Notes: a model not told the origin generated them from the sequence alone. A DNA stretch of 64,000 bases from Pseudomonas cremoricolorata (GCF_000759535.1 NZ_CP009455.1:4650001-4714000), one strand, 5' to 3'. Shown: positions 8,933-19,200, counted from the first letter of the stretch. Translations and numbers: made by a program.

Positions 8933-10188
8933 AGGCAAGCCGGGCGGGTCGACCTCCGGCAGGTCGACCACGCAAGACATTCCTGCTGCTGCAGGGTGTC
9001 AGTTCACCGTTCTTCATGACCCTCGCCAAGGCGCTGCGCAGCGCCGGGCAGGTGGTCCACAGCATCAGCTACAACGTCGGCGACAGGCTTTACAGCGCAG
9101 GCTCGCAACATACCTGCCGCTGCCCGCTGGACGAACTGGAGGGCTACTACGCCGAGCGCTTCGCGCAGCTGCAGGTGACCGACATCGTGCTGTTCGGCGA
9201 CTGCCGCCCGGTGCATCGCCCGGCCATCGCACTGGCACGACGCCTGGGCCTGGGCGTGCATGTGTTCGAAGAGGGGTACTTCCGCCCGTACTGGATCACC
9301 CTGGAGCGCGATGGGGTCAACAGCAACTCGGGGCTGCCGCGTGACCCGCAGTGGTATCGCGAAGTCGGCAAGCATGTGCCGCGCTATGACAACGGCAAGG
9401 CGTTCAAGCTGTCGTTCATGGCCCGCGCCAGCCACGACGTGATGTACCACGTCGGCGGCGCACTGAACCCTGTGTGCTACCCCAAATATCGCACCCATGC
9501 GCCGTTCAGCGCGGCCACCGAATATGCGGGCTTCATTCGCCAGGGTGCGCGCCTGCTGCGCTCGCGCCAGCGCGATAACGCCTTGGTGGCGCAGGTCGCC
9601 GAAGAACGCCAGCCGACCTTCCTCCTGCCCTTGCAGCTCGACAGCGACGCACAGATTCGCGACCACTCGCGCTTCGCCAACATGCGCGAAGTGATCGCCC
9701 ATGTCATTGCCTCGTTCGCCGCCCATGCGCCGAGCGATGCCCGTCTGCTGGTGAAGAATCACCCGCTCACCCCGGGCCTGCTGAACTACCGCCAGATCAC
9801 CGCGCAACTGGCCCGCGAGCACGATGTCGCCGAGCGCGTCGAATTCATGGAAAGCGGCTACATGCCGACGCTGCTTTCGCACATTCAGGGGCTGATCACC
9901 GTCAACAGCACCGCCGGAGCCTCGGCACTGTTCCATGGCCGCCCGACCATCGCCCTGGCCGAGCCGATCTATGCCATGCCGGGGCTAACCCAGCAAAGCA
10001 GCCTGGATGAGTTCTGGGTCGACCCGCAGGCGCCGGACATGACGTTGTTCAAGCGCTTTCGCAACACCGTGATCCACACCACTCAAGTCAACGGCGGCTT
10101 CTATACCCGCAGCGGCATGGACCTGGCAGCGGCCAACTGCCTGGACGTGCTGCTGGCCCCGACCAGTCGAATCGAACAGTACCTATGA
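8872..10188 (+). CDS. kpsS: Capsule Kdo transferase KpsS
   Basis: 438-aa KpsS-like protein, the enzyme that adds the first Kdo to lyso-phosphatidylglycerol before KpsC continues the linker. Seen in the sequence: TFLLLQGVSSPFFM near the start, FEEGYFRPYWITLERDGVN (about residue 140), KNHPLTPG, and VNSTAGASALFHGRPT near the end, all typical of the KpsS/capsule-biosynthesis family. ATG 8872 has AGGAG 10 bases upstream; the longer frame to 8836 would extend further into kpsC. The 61-base overlap with kpsC implies coupled translation, and its stop overlaps the next start (ATGA at 10185-10188). Confidence 0.9.
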   Translation: MAGLDSTLVQLVGLETPSQLKASRAGRPPAGRPRKTFLLLQGVSSPFFMTLAKALRSAGQVVHSISYNVGDRLYSAGSQHTCRCPLDELEGYYAERFAQLQVTDIVLFGDCRPVHRPAIALARRLGLGVHVFEEGYFRPYWITLERDGVNSNSGLPRDPQWYREVGKHVPRYDNGKAFKLSFMARASHDVMYHVGGALNPVCYPKYRTHAPFSAATEYAGFIRQGARLLRSRQRDNALVAQVAEERQPTFLLPLQLDSDAQIRDHSRFANMREVIAHVIASFAAHAPSDARLLVKNHPLTPGLLNYRQITAQLAREHDVAERVEFMESGYMPTLLSHIQGLITVNSTAGASALFHGRPTIALAEPIYAMPGLTQQSSLDEFWVDPQAPDMTLFKRFRNTVIHTTQVNGGFYTRSGMDLAAANCLDVLLAPTSRIEQYL

Positions 10189-10961
10189 GCTCACTTGCCT
10201 CCCCTCGCTGCATCCTCATCACTGGCGCCACAGGCGGTATCGGCGGCGCCCTGGCGCCCGAGTATGCCGCGCCGGGTGTCACCTTGATTCTCCAGGGCCG
10301 CCGCGAAGATCGCCTGCAACAGTTGGCCGAACAGTGCCGCGCACTGGGTGCCCGGGTGCTGCTAGAAGCCCTCGATGTGCGTGACCTGGACGCCCTGCGC
10401 AGCATGGTGCGACGGGTCAGCGAGGCCGAACGGCCCGACCTGATTCTGGTCGGCGCCGGGCTCAACACCGCAGTGGGCAGCGACGGTTCGGCCGAACGCT
10501 GGGACGACAGCCGCGCGCTGCTGGAGGTCAACGTGCTGGCTGCCATCGCCACCGTGGAAGCCGCACTGCCGGCCATGCGTGCCCGGGGCGACGGGCAGAT
10601 CGCCCTGTTCAGCTCCCTGGCTGGCTGGCGCGGCCTGCCGGTGACGCCGACCTACAGCGCCAGCAAGGCGGCGATTCGCGTGTACGGCGAGGCCATCCGC
10701 GACTGGCTGGCGGCCGAGGGGGTGAAGATCAACGTCATCCTGCCGGGCTATGTGGAATCGAAAATGTGCTTCGAGATGCCTGGCCCCAAGCCCTTCCTGT
10801 GGACCGCCGACAAGGCGGCCCGGCGCATCCGCCGGGGCCTGGCGGCCGATAAGGCGCGTATCAGTTTTCCGTTTCCGCTGAACCTGGGCACCTGGCTGCT
10901 GGGGGTCATTCCGCAGCGGCTCTCTTCGATGATTCTGCGTGGGCTCAAGTACAGTGATTGA
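10185..10961 (+). CDS. Short-chain dehydrogenase/reductase
   Basis: 258-aa classical SDR with a Rossmann fold. The cofactor motif TGATGGIG is at about residue 14, NAD(P) specificity is not clear (a basic QGRRED follows strand 2), VLVGAGLN-type and EVNVLA motifs are present, and the catalytic Ser, Tyr and Lys appear as FSSLAGW and YSASK. A C-terminal hydrophobic stretch (FPFPLNLGTWLLGVIPQ) could contact the membrane. It overlaps kpsS by 4 bases and is within the capsule operon, so it probably reduces or oxidises a capsule sugar or lipid intermediate; the substrate is unknown. Confidence 0.85.
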   Translation: MSSLASPRCILITGATGGIGGALAPEYAAPGVTLILQGRREDRLQQLAEQCRALGARVLLEALDVRDLDALRSMVRRVSEAERPDLILVGAGLNTAVGSDGSAERWDDSRALLEVNVLAAIATVEAALPAMRARGDGQIALFSSLAGWRGLPVTPTYSASKAAIRVYGEAIRDWLAAEGVKINVILPGYVESKMCFEMPGPKPFLWTADKAARRIRRGLAADKARISFPFPLNLGTWLLGVIPQRLSSMILRGLKYSD

Positions 10962-12483
10962 AGTGTCTTTGCTGACCGTTGCGCTGGCAGGCCTGGCGCT
11001 GACCGTGCTGGTCGAACGTTTTCTGCAGCCGCGTCCGGCGCTGCATCGCCCGCTGAGCTGCTGGGCGCTGCATGCCGGCGTGTGGTGCGTGGGCCTGGGG
11101 CTGCTGTATGCCCTCACCGGGCGGGCGCTGTTCAGCGGCGTCAACCTGCTGCTGGTGTGGCTGCTGATCGTGCTGGTGAGCAACTCTAAGTACCACTCGC
11201 TGCGCGAACCGTTCGTCTGCGCCGATTTCGAGTATTTCAGCGATGCAGTGAAGTTTCCCCGCCTGTATCTGCCCTTCTTCGGTTACGCCAAGGCCGCTGG
11301 CCTGGCCTTGGGCTTTGTAATCTATCTGTGGGCGGGCCTGAGTTTCGAAGCGCCGGGTTCACGTTGGGCAGCGCTGCTGCCGGGACTGCTTGGGCTGGGT
11401 CTGCTGCGCCTGGGCCATCGCCATCAAGTGCCAAGCTTCGATGCCGAGGCCGACGTACGCCGCTGGGGCCTGGCGGCCAGCCTGTGGCGTTATTTCTGGG
11501 CCGCACGCCAACCGGTCGATCGCGCGGCACTCGGGTCGCCGTTCGCACCACCCGCGCCCGCTGCAGCCCCAGCCGCTGCGTTGCCCGATATCGTCTCGAT
11601 CCAGAGTGAATCGTTCTTCGATGTGCGTAGCCTGTGGCCAGGCGTGCGCGGCGAAGTGCTCGGCGAGTACGACCGGTTGGTAGGGCAATCGTTGGCCCAC
11701 GGCAAGCTGCAAGTCGCGGCCTGGGGCGCCAACACTGTCCGCACCGAATTTGCTTACCTGACCGGCATCGAGGCCGAGCACCTGGGCGTGCACCGCTTCA
11801 ACCCCTATCGCGTGCTGGCCCGCCAGGGTTTGCCGAGCATCGCCGCCCGGCTCAAGGCGCAGGGTTATCGCACCGTGTGCATCCACCCCTATGCCGGCAG
11901 CTTCTACGGCCGCGACAAGGTGTTGCCGGCCCTGGGCTTCGATGAGTTCATCGACGTCAGCAGCTTCTTCGAAGCGCAGAAGGCCGGCCCGTTCATCGGT
12001 GATTGCGCCGTGGCGGAAAAAATCCGTGGCCTGCTCAACGCCCAGGGCCGGCAACAGCCGCTGTTCATCCATGCCATCACCATGGAGAACCACGGCCCGC
12101 TGCACCTGGAAAGCGTCACCGACAGTGAACTACCCGCCTGGTTCGACCGCCCGCTGCAGCCCGGCATGCAAGACCTGGCCGCGTACCTGCGGCACATCGC
12201 CAATGCCGATCGCATGCTCGGCATGCTGCGCGAAACCCTGCAGGTGCATGGGCGTGAAGCCCTGCTGTGCTTCTTCGGCGATCACGTACCGATTCTGCCG
12301 CAGGTGTATCAGGCGGTCGGTGCGCCAGCCGGCGACACCGACTACCTGATCTGGTCGAACCGTCGTCAACCGGGCAGTCAGGCACAGCCATTACGGGTCG
12401 AGGCGCTGTCCAGCGCCCTGCTCGATCAGGCCAGCGGCACACCGCGTGCAGCCAGCCAGTCGAACGCGGCCGGTGTGGTCTGA
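10954..12483 (+). CDS. LtaS/MdoB-like phosphoglycerol transferase (sulfatase fold)
   Basis: About 509 aa. The N-terminal third has about five membrane segments, followed by a periplasmic alkaline-phosphatase/sulfatase-fold domain. Metal and catalytic residues of the LtaS/MdoB group are visible: SIQSESFFD (metal Glu), GANTVRTEFAYLTG (candidate Thr nucleophile), ITMENHGP and CFFGDHVPILP (Asp-His ligands). Such enzymes transfer phosphoglycerol from phosphatidylglycerol to glycans. This suggests a phosphoglycerol decoration or a glycerol-phosphate polymer, which is inference. The start is uncertain: GTG 10954 overlaps the preceding SDR stop, while in-frame GTGs at 10939 and 10963 are also possible and none has a good Shine-Dalgarno site. 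Confidence 0.8.
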   Translation: MIEVSLLTVALAGLALTVLVERFLQPRPALHRPLSCWALHAGVWCVGLGLLYALTGRALFSGVNLLLVWLLIVLVSNSKYHSLREPFVCADFEYFSDAVKFPRLYLPFFGYAKAAGLALGFVIYLWAGLSFEAPGSRWAALLPGLLGLGLLRLGHRHQVPSFDAEADVRRWGLAASLWRYFWAARQPVDRAALGSPFAPPAPAAAPAAALPDIVSIQSESFFDVRSLWPGVRGEVLGEYDRLVGQSLAHGKLQVAAWGANTVRTEFAYLTGIEAEHLGVHRFNPYRVLARQGLPSIAARLKAQGYRTVCIHPYAGSFYGRDKVLPALGFDEFIDVSSFFEAQKAGPFIGDCAVAEKIRGLLNAQGRQQPLFIHAITMENHGPLHLESVTDSELPAWFDRPLQPGMQDLAAYLRHIANADRMLGMLRETLQVHGREALLCFFGDHVPILPQVYQAVGAPAGDTDYLIWSNRRQPGSQAQPLRVEALSSALLDQASGTPRAASQSNAAGVV

Positions 12484-12487
12484 AGCC

Positions 12488-13084
12488 ATGCTGCGCATCG
12501 TCCCAGGCTCGACCCTGACTGCGACGCAGACCGCCGACCCGAGCTTGCAGCGCCTGATTACCCAAGGCCGTGGCTCGTTGGCCAGGCTGCTGGGCGACAG
12601 CGCCTGTCGCTACCGCCTGCTGGGCAGCGACCTGCACTGGGACCGTGTGCTGATCGCCTTCGACGGCGAGCGTGCGCTGGGCTTCGCCTCGTTTCGCTAT
12701 GCTCGCCGCGGCCCTTTCGCGCTCAACTGGCAGCCGTTTCGCCGCGAGTTCGGTGTGCTGGGCGGGTGCTGGCGATTCGCCGGTTTCTGCCTGAGCGAGT
12801 GGCGTGAGTGGCATTACCCGTTCCTGCTCTACGGCCTGCGCGTGGTCAAGGCGGCGCGCAACCGCGGTGTGGGCTCGGCACTGGTGCAGGCGTGTCTGGC
12901 CCAGGCGCTGAGCCTGGGTGCTACAGCGGTCGACCTCGAGGTGCCGCTGCACAACGTCCGCGCTCAGCAGCTGTACCGCAAGCACGGCTTCGTCGCGCGC
13001 CGGCGCCGCTGGCTGACGCCGCTGCTGGGCATGCGTTGTGCACTTGTGGCCAGCCGCCGCACCTCGCAGAGGGCCGCACCATGA
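12488..13084 (+). CDS. GNAT-family acetyltransferase, capsule operon
   Basis: 198 aa. The C-terminal half has the GNAT acetyl-CoA loop VVKAARNRGVGSALVQACL (R/Q-x-x-G-x-G/A) and the YRKHGFVARRRR motif at the end of the fold. The N-terminal half is less conserved (DGERALGFASFRYA). ATG 12488 is four bases after the previous stop and its TGA overlaps the following ATG (ATGA at 13081-13084), so it is embedded in the operon. It could acetylate a sugar amine or hydroxyl of the capsule, or a protein; the acceptor is unknown. Confidence 0.78.
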   Translation: MLRIVPGSTLTATQTADPSLQRLITQGRGSLARLLGDSACRYRLLGSDLHWDRVLIAFDGERALGFASFRYARRGPFALNWQPFRREFGVLGGCWRFAGFCLSEWREWHYPFLLYGLRVVKAARNRGVGSALVQACLAQALSLGATAVDLEVPLHNVRAQQLYRKHGFVARRRRWLTPLLGMRCALVASRRTSQRAAP

Positions 13085-15189
13085 GTGGACCATTGACCCC
13101 ACTGGTCGAAGGGCCGGGCTGGATCGGCATCATGTCGCAGTGGGTGGCCTTCAAGATTTTCCACCTGCCGCAGTTCCTCGGCCCGGAAGGCCCACCGTAC
13201 TGGCTGTGGCGTCGCGGCAGCCGGCCGCCAAAAGGGCTCAAGGCCATCGCTGGCATCGGCTACAAGACGTCCTCGGCCCAGGCGCGGGTGCTGTGCCAGC
13301 GCTGGAACCTGCCGTACATCGCGCTGGAAGATGGCTTTCTGCGTTCCTCGTCACTGGGCGTGGAAGGCGATACACCCATGTCGCTGGTGATCGACCCGGT
13401 GGGCATCCACTACCTGGCCGACCGCCCTTCCCTGCTGGAAAATATTCTGCAAGCGCCCGAACAGTTGAGCGCCGCCGAACTCGACAGCGCCGACGCGCTG
13501 ATCGCGCTGATGCGCCGCAGCGGCATCGGCAAGTACAACAACGCCCGCGACCTGCCCGAGGATGACCCGCTGGGTCGCGAGCGGCCGCTGGTGCTGGTGG
13601 TGGACCAGACTGCCGGGGACTTTTCCATCCCCGGTGGCGGCCTGTGCGAGGCCGATTTCGTGCGCATGCTCGATGTCGCCCTGGCCGAGAACCCCGATGC
13701 CGATGTGCGCGTGCGTATTCATCCCGACTGTGTCGGCGGGCACAAGCCCAGCTGTCTGCTGGCCGCTGCGCTCGAACGCGGCGTGGCGCTGGAGGCGCGC
13801 GAGGTGTCGTGGGCATCGCTGGCACGGCGCGCGAAGCGGGTCTACATCGGCACCAGCCAGGCCGGGCTTGAAGCCTTGATTCAAGGCGTGCCGGTAACCT
13901 GCTTCGGTTTGCCGTTCTACGCCGGCTGGGGCCTGACCGATGACCGCATGGCGATTGCCCGGCGTCAGGCACGGCCCGACCTGCGCCAACTGGTGGCGGC
14001 TGCCTATGTGCGCTACTGCCGCTATGTCGACCCACTGACCGGTCAGCTCAGTGACGCCCTGACCGTGGCCGATCTGCTCGCGCGCAAGAAAGCCTGCGAC
14101 AGCCAGTTCGCCGGCGTCACCACGGTGCTTGGGGTGAAACGACACAAGCAGCACAACATTCGCCGCTTCTTCACCAGCCGCTGGGGGCAACTGCGTTTTG
14201 CCGAAGATTCGCCGCAGTTGCTCAGCCAAGTGGCCGCCGAACACGGCCGACTCCTGGTCTGGGCAGCACGCGAGCCGGAGGATCTGCAACGCCGTGCCGA
14301 ACGCGCTGGCGTGGAGGTGTGGCGCATCGAAGATGGCTTTTTGCGCTCGAGCGGCCTGGGCGCGAACAACCGCCCGGCACGTTCACTGGTGCTCGACCGC
14401 AGTGGCATTCACTACGATGCCAGCCGGCCCAGCGACCTCGAGCAGATCCTTCAGCACAGCCCGTTCAGCCCCGCCGAACTGGCCGAGGCGGCGCGCTTGC
14501 GCGAAACCGCGGTGGCACTGGGGGCCAGTAAGTTCAACCTGCGCCAGGGGCCGCTGGGTCAGGTCAAGTCGGCGCCCGGTCAGCAGCGCGTGCTGGTGCC
14601 GGGGCAAGTCGAAGATGATGCCTCGGTGCTGCGCAGCGCAGGCGAGATTCGCAGCAACCTGCACCTGCTGCGCGCAGTGCGCGCCGCGCTGCCTGATGCC
14701 TGGATCGTCTATAAACCGCACCCGGACGTCGAAGCTGGTAAACGCCGCGGACGCGTGGCCGACGCTGAACTGGCCGGCCTGGCCGATCAGGTGCTGCGCG
14801 GGGTGGACATCGTCGCCCTGTACGGCCAGGTCGATGCCGTGCACACCTTGAGTTCAACCGCCGGCTTCGAAGCGCTGCTGCGCGGCGTGCCGGTGGTCAC
14901 CTACGGCACACCGTTCTATGCCGGCTGGGGCCTTACCGAGGATCATCAGCCGCTGCCCCGGCGCAGCCGCCGTTTGACCCTGGATCAGTTGGTGGCCGGC
15001 GCCCTGTTGCGCTATGCGCGCTATGCCGACGTCCAGCATGCGCTGCCCTGCGATGCCTGGCACGCCCTCGCTTGTCTGGCCAGCCCGCGCCCTGCGCGGC
15101 TGCGCGAGCATGGGCGAGTGGCGCCGTTGCTCAACTACACCTGGACCATGCTCGGCCATCGCCGGCCGCTGGCCCCCGCAAAGGACTAG
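13081..15189 (+). CDS. kpsC: Second KpsC-like capsule Kdo transferase
   Basis: 702 aa, again with both Kdo-transferase modules. N-terminal module: LEDGFLRSSSLG, IGKYNNARD, VDQTAGDFSI, RIHPDCV, TSQAGLEALIQG, PFYAGWGLTDDR. C-terminal module: IEDGFLRSSGLG, SKFNLR, GQVEDDASV, KPHPDV, SSTAGFEALLRG, PFYAGWGLTED. It resembles E. coli KpsC at least as well as the first copy does, particularly LPFYAGWGLTDDR and the CRYVDPLTG stretch at about residue 310. No key motif is lost, so it is not a decaying duplicate. ATG 13081 overlaps the GNAT stop. Two intact KpsC genes in one operon is unusual; division of labour is possible. Confidence 0.88.
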   Translation: MSGPLTPLVEGPGWIGIMSQWVAFKIFHLPQFLGPEGPPYWLWRRGSRPPKGLKAIAGIGYKTSSAQARVLCQRWNLPYIALEDGFLRSSSLGVEGDTPMSLVIDPVGIHYLADRPSLLENILQAPEQLSAAELDSADALIALMRRSGIGKYNNARDLPEDDPLGRERPLVLVVDQTAGDFSIPGGGLCEADFVRMLDVALAENPDADVRVRIHPDCVGGHKPSCLLAAALERGVALEAREVSWASLARRAKRVYIGTSQAGLEALIQGVPVTCFGLPFYAGWGLTDDRMAIARRQARPDLRQLVAAAYVRYCRYVDPLTGQLSDALTVADLLARKKACDSQFAGVTTVLGVKRHKQHNIRRFFTSRWGQLRFAEDSPQLLSQVAAEHGRLLVWAAREPEDLQRRAERAGVEVWRIEDGFLRSSGLGANNRPARSLVLDRSGIHYDASRPSDLEQILQHSPFSPAELAEAARLRETAVALGASKFNLRQGPLGQVKSAPGQQRVLVPGQVEDDASVLRSAGEIRSNLHLLRAVRAALPDAWIVYKPHPDVEAGKRRGRVADAELAGLADQVLRGVDIVALYGQVDAVHTLSSTAGFEALLRGVPVVTYGTPFYAGWGLTEDHQPLPRRSRRLTLDQLVAGALLRYARYADVQHALPCDAWHALACLASPRPARLREHGRVAPLLNYTWTMLGHRRPLAPAKD

Positions 15190-15192
15190 ACC

Positions 15193-16236
15193 ATGCCTGT
15201 ATCGATCAAGGACATCGGCCGCTGCGCCGCGCTCCCCTGGCATTTCCTGCAGCTTGCCACCCACGCCAAATCGTTCGAGAACAACCCGGTGCTGGGCAGC
15301 GCCCGGCTCAATGCCCTGGGCCTGCACGTGCAGCGCCGCCAGTTGGCCATGGCCATGGCCGGCTGTCGCCGCCAGGCGCTGGGCAAGCGCCTGGACCCAA
15401 GCGAGCGTGAGCACTTCGAGCAGAACGGCTTTTTCATCCGCGAAAACGCCCTGCCGGCCGAGCAGTTCGCCGCTTTGCGCGCCGAGCTGGGCGCACTGCG
15501 CAGCACCGGCTGGGAGATGCGCCAAGGCCGCGCAGTGACGCGTCGGGTCAGCCTCGACCAGGATGTGCTGGCGCACAACCCGGCCAGCGCGGCGTTCGTC
15601 GCTGACCGTGGCGTGCGCGACCTGATCGCCTACGCCTCGTCCAACAGCGGTGGCATCACCTATCAGTTGCAGTCGATCATCATCGACGCGGCCAACGCCG
15701 ACCACGACCCGCAGACCCGCCTGCACGCCGACACCTTCCACCCCACCGCAAAAGCCTGGCTGTTCCTCGATGACGTGGCCGACGACCAGGGGCCCTTCAG
15801 CTATGTGCCCGGCTCCCACCGCCTGACCCCTGAGCGCCTGGCTTGGGAATACCGGCAAAGCCTGGGCGCCGCACGCTCCAGCGAACAGATGCACCGTGAG
15901 GGCTCGTTCCGCATCGATGAAGCGCAATTGGCCGAACTGGGCCTGCCGCAACCGCGCCGCTTCGCCGTGCCGGCCAATACGCTGGTGGTGGCCGACACCT
16001 CAGGCTTCCACGCCCGTTGCGCCAGCCGCCACGCCAGCCACCGTGTGGAAATCTACGCAAGCCTGCGGCGTAACCCGTTCCTGCCCTGGCGCGGCGCGCA
16101 CCTGTTCGCCCTGCCCTGGATCGCCAACCACCACATGCGCTGGGACGTACGCCTCAAGCGCATGATGGGGTTCGACAAGAAGAGCCACTGGCGTTTCATC
16201 GAGCAGCTCAATGCGTATGAGCCGGTGCATATCTGA
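15193..16236 (+). CDS. Phytanoyl-CoA dioxygenase-family Fe(II)/2-oxoglutarate oxygenase
   Basis: 347 aa. A double-stranded beta-helix oxygenase of the PhyH family: LHADTFHPTAKAWLFL holds the HxD iron ligands (about residue 180), GPFSYVPGSHRL is the typical loop, and the distal His is in TSGFHARCASRH, followed by Arg for 2-oxoglutarate. It starts three bases after kpsC2 and is the last gene of the block; a small GC hairpin follows. PhyH proteins hydroxylate small molecules or lipids; in this operon a lipid anchor or capsule precursor is a reasonable but untested substrate. Confidence 0.82.
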   Translation: MPVSIKDIGRCAALPWHFLQLATHAKSFENNPVLGSARLNALGLHVQRRQLAMAMAGCRRQALGKRLDPSEREHFEQNGFFIRENALPAEQFAALRAELGALRSTGWEMRQGRAVTRRVSLDQDVLAHNPASAAFVADRGVRDLIAYASSNSGGITYQLQSIIIDAANADHDPQTRLHADTFHPTAKAWLFLDDVADDQGPFSYVPGSHRLTPERLAWEYRQSLGAARSSEQMHREGSFRIDEAQLAELGLPQPRRFAVPANTLVVADTSGFHARCASRHASHRVEIYASLRRNPFLPWRGAHLFALPWIANHHMRWDVRLKRMMGFDKKSHWRFIEQLNAYEPVHI

Positions 16237-16249
16237 GGGTGACTGGACT

Positions 16250-16268
16250 GGGCCGGCATAGCCGGTCC
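16250..16268. terminator. Possible bidirectional hairpin between convergent genes
   Basis: CCGGC-ATA-GCCGG (16253-16265) with a partly paired extension (GG/CC on both sides) lies in the 44-base gap between the convergent dioxygenase and ydiJ genes. No T-run is present, so it is a weak candidate. Confidence 0.35.
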
Positions 16269-16280
16269 GGTTCTGCCTGC

Positions 16281-19200
16281 TTATACCCGCCGCTCGGCAT
16301 ACTGCAACACCACCTCCAACGGATGACGCAACTGCCGGTCGGCCAGGCGCTTGACCTGGCTGCGGCAGGAATAGCCCGTCGCCAGCGGTTCGCCGGCTTG
16401 CTCCAGCTTGCCGGCCCAGGACTGGGCGAAGATGGTTTTCGAGGTGTCGTGGTTACGCGCCTCGTGCCCGTAGGTGCCGGACATCCCGCAGCAGCCGGTA
16501 GCTTCGGTGGTCAGGCGTAGGCCCAGCCGGGCGAAGACCTTCTGCCACTGGCCGGTGCTGGCGGGCACGTTGGTCTTTTCCGTGCAGTGGGCCAGCAGGC
16601 GGAAATCGCCGGCATGGGTCACTGCCTGCTGGGGCAGTGCGTCGACCAGCCATTCCTGCGGCAATAGCACCTGGGGGCATTGCTCGGCGCCGGGCACGTG
16701 GGTGTATTCCTGGCGGTAGACCAGGGTCATGGCCGGGTCCAGCCCTACCAGCGGCACACCGCAGTCAGCCAACGCCTTGAGCTGGCGGGCATTGCGCACC
16801 GCCGCCTTGGCGAAGGCGCCGAGGAAGCCTTGCACGTGCAGCGGCTTGCCGTTGGCGCTGTAGGGCGCCAGGAACACCCGGTAACCGAGACGATCGGCGA
16901 GGTCGATGAAGCCGGCCAGCAGTGACGTCTCGAAGTAGCGGGTGAAGGCATCCTGCACCAGCACGATGCTGCGCGCCCGTTGCTGCGGGCTCAGCTCGCG
17001 CAGGGTCGGCACACTGGCCACGCCCACCTGGCAGCGGCTCAGGGTGGCCTGGAAGTTGAAGCGGCTAAGCAGCGGACTGTCGACCATGCCCACGCCGTCC
17101 GCCAGCAGGCGGCTCATCCATTTTGAGCCCATCACCGCGTTGTACGCCGCCGGCGCGTGGGCCAGGTAGGGAATGCTGAATTCCAGCGAGCCGATCAGGT
17201 AGTCGCGCAGCGGCCGCTGATAGCGGGTGTGGTACAGCTCAAGGAAGCGCGAGCGGAAATCCGGCACGTTGACCTTGATCGGACACTGTCCGGCGCACGA
17301 CTTGCACGCCAGGCAGCCGGCCATGGCCTCGTACACTTCATGGGAGAAATCCGCCTGGCCCCGGCGCTGCATCCAGCGATTGCGCAGGCGCTGGGGCAGC
17401 CCCTTGAGCCAGTCGAGCCGACCGCGGCTGACCGCCAGCACGTCGATGTTCGCCGCCCCTTGCAGGCGCAGCCATTCGCGAATCAGCGAAGCACGGCCCT
17501 TGGGCGAGTGCTGACGCTGCCGGGTGGCTTTCCACGACGGGCACATGGCGTCGTTGGGGTCGTAGTTGTAGCAGGCGCCATTGCCGTTGCAGTGCACGGC
17601 GCTGGTAAAGCTTTGCCACACCCGCTCATCGATACTGCGATCAAGGTCACCGCGCAGGGTCACGCCGTCGACCTTGGTCAGCCCTTCGGCGCTGTCCGGC
17701 GGGGTGCAGATCTTGCCCGGATTGAGCTGGTTATACGGGTCGAAGGCGCCCTTGAGGCGTTGCAGCGCCGGGTACAGCTCACCGAAGTACTCCGGTACGT
17801 ACTCCGAACGCAGGCCCTTGCCGTGCTCACCCCAGAGCAGCCCACCGTAGCGCTTGGTCAGCGCCGCCACGGCGTCGGAAATCGGCTTGACCAGCGCCGC
17901 CTGGGCCGGGTCTTTCATGTCCAGCGCCGGGCGTACGTGCAGCACCCCGGCATCGACATGGCCGAACATGCCGTAGGCCAGGCCGTGGCTGTCGAGCAGA
18001 GCGCGGAATTCGGCGATGTAGTCGGCCAGGCGCTCGGGCGGCACGGCGGTGTCTTCGACGAATGGCTGCGGGCGCACTTCGCCGGCGACGTTGCCCAGCA
18101 GCCCCACCGAGCGCTTGCGCATCACGTATACCCGGGTCACCGCCTCGGCGCCTTCGGCCAGGGTGTGGCCCAGGCGCTCGACACTGCTGTCCGATTGCAG
18201 GTGGGCGACGAACGCTGCGACCCGCGCATTGACCTCAGCCGGATCATCGCCGCAGAACTCCACCAGGTTGATGCCCAGGGTCGGGCGCGCCGCATCTTCG
18301 GGGAAATACTCGGCGACGCTGTGCCAGACGATGTCCTTCATCGCCAGCAGCAATACCTTGGAATCCACCGTCTCGATCGACAGCGGCTTGTGCGCCATCA
18401 GCGCGTTGGCATCGCGCAGGGCGTCCATGAAGCTTGAGTAGCGCACGTTGACCAGCACTGCGTACTTGGGAATCGGCAGCACATTGAGCTTGGCCTCGAC
18501 CACATAGCCCAGCGAGCCTTCAGCGCCGCACAGCACGCTATTGAGGTTGAAGCGGCCCTGCTCGTCGCGCAGGTGCGCCAGGTCGTAGCCGGTCAGGCAG
18601 CGGTTGAGCTTGGGGAAGGTGCGCTCGATCAGTTCGCGCTGATGCTCGGCGATGTCCGCGGCCATCCGGTGCACCTCACCGACCCGCCCGGGCTGGGCGC
18701 AGGCCTGTTGCAGGGCGGCATCGTCGATCGGCTGGCTGTGCAGGCGTTCACCACCGAGCAGCACGGTATCGAGTTCCAGCACGTGATCGCGGGTCTTGCC
18801 GTAGGTGCAACTGCCCTGGCCGCTGGCGTCGGTGTTGATCATGCCGCCGATGGTGGCGCGGTTGGAGGTCGACAGTTCCGGGGCGAAGAACAGCCCGTGG
18901 GGCTTGAGCGCGGCGTTGAGCTGATCCTTGACCACCCCAGCCTGCACCCGTACCCAGCGCTGCTCGACGTTGATTTCGAGAATCTGGTTCATGTGCCGCG
19001 ACAGGTCGACGACGATGCCGTCGGTCAACGACTGGCCGTTGGTGCCGGTACCGCCGCCGCGTGGGGTCAGGCGAATCTCGCGGAAGCGCTCATGGCCCAT
19101 CAGCGTGGCAATGCGCGCCACGTCTTCGGCGTCGAGCGGGAACACCGCAGCCTGGGGCAAGCGCTGGTAGATCGAGTTGTCGGTGGCAAGCACCGTGCGG

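Noticed and set aside
17157..18437. 426-codon frame antisense to ydiJ
   Set aside because: Shadow frame; the sense protein has complete FAD and Fe-S motifs.
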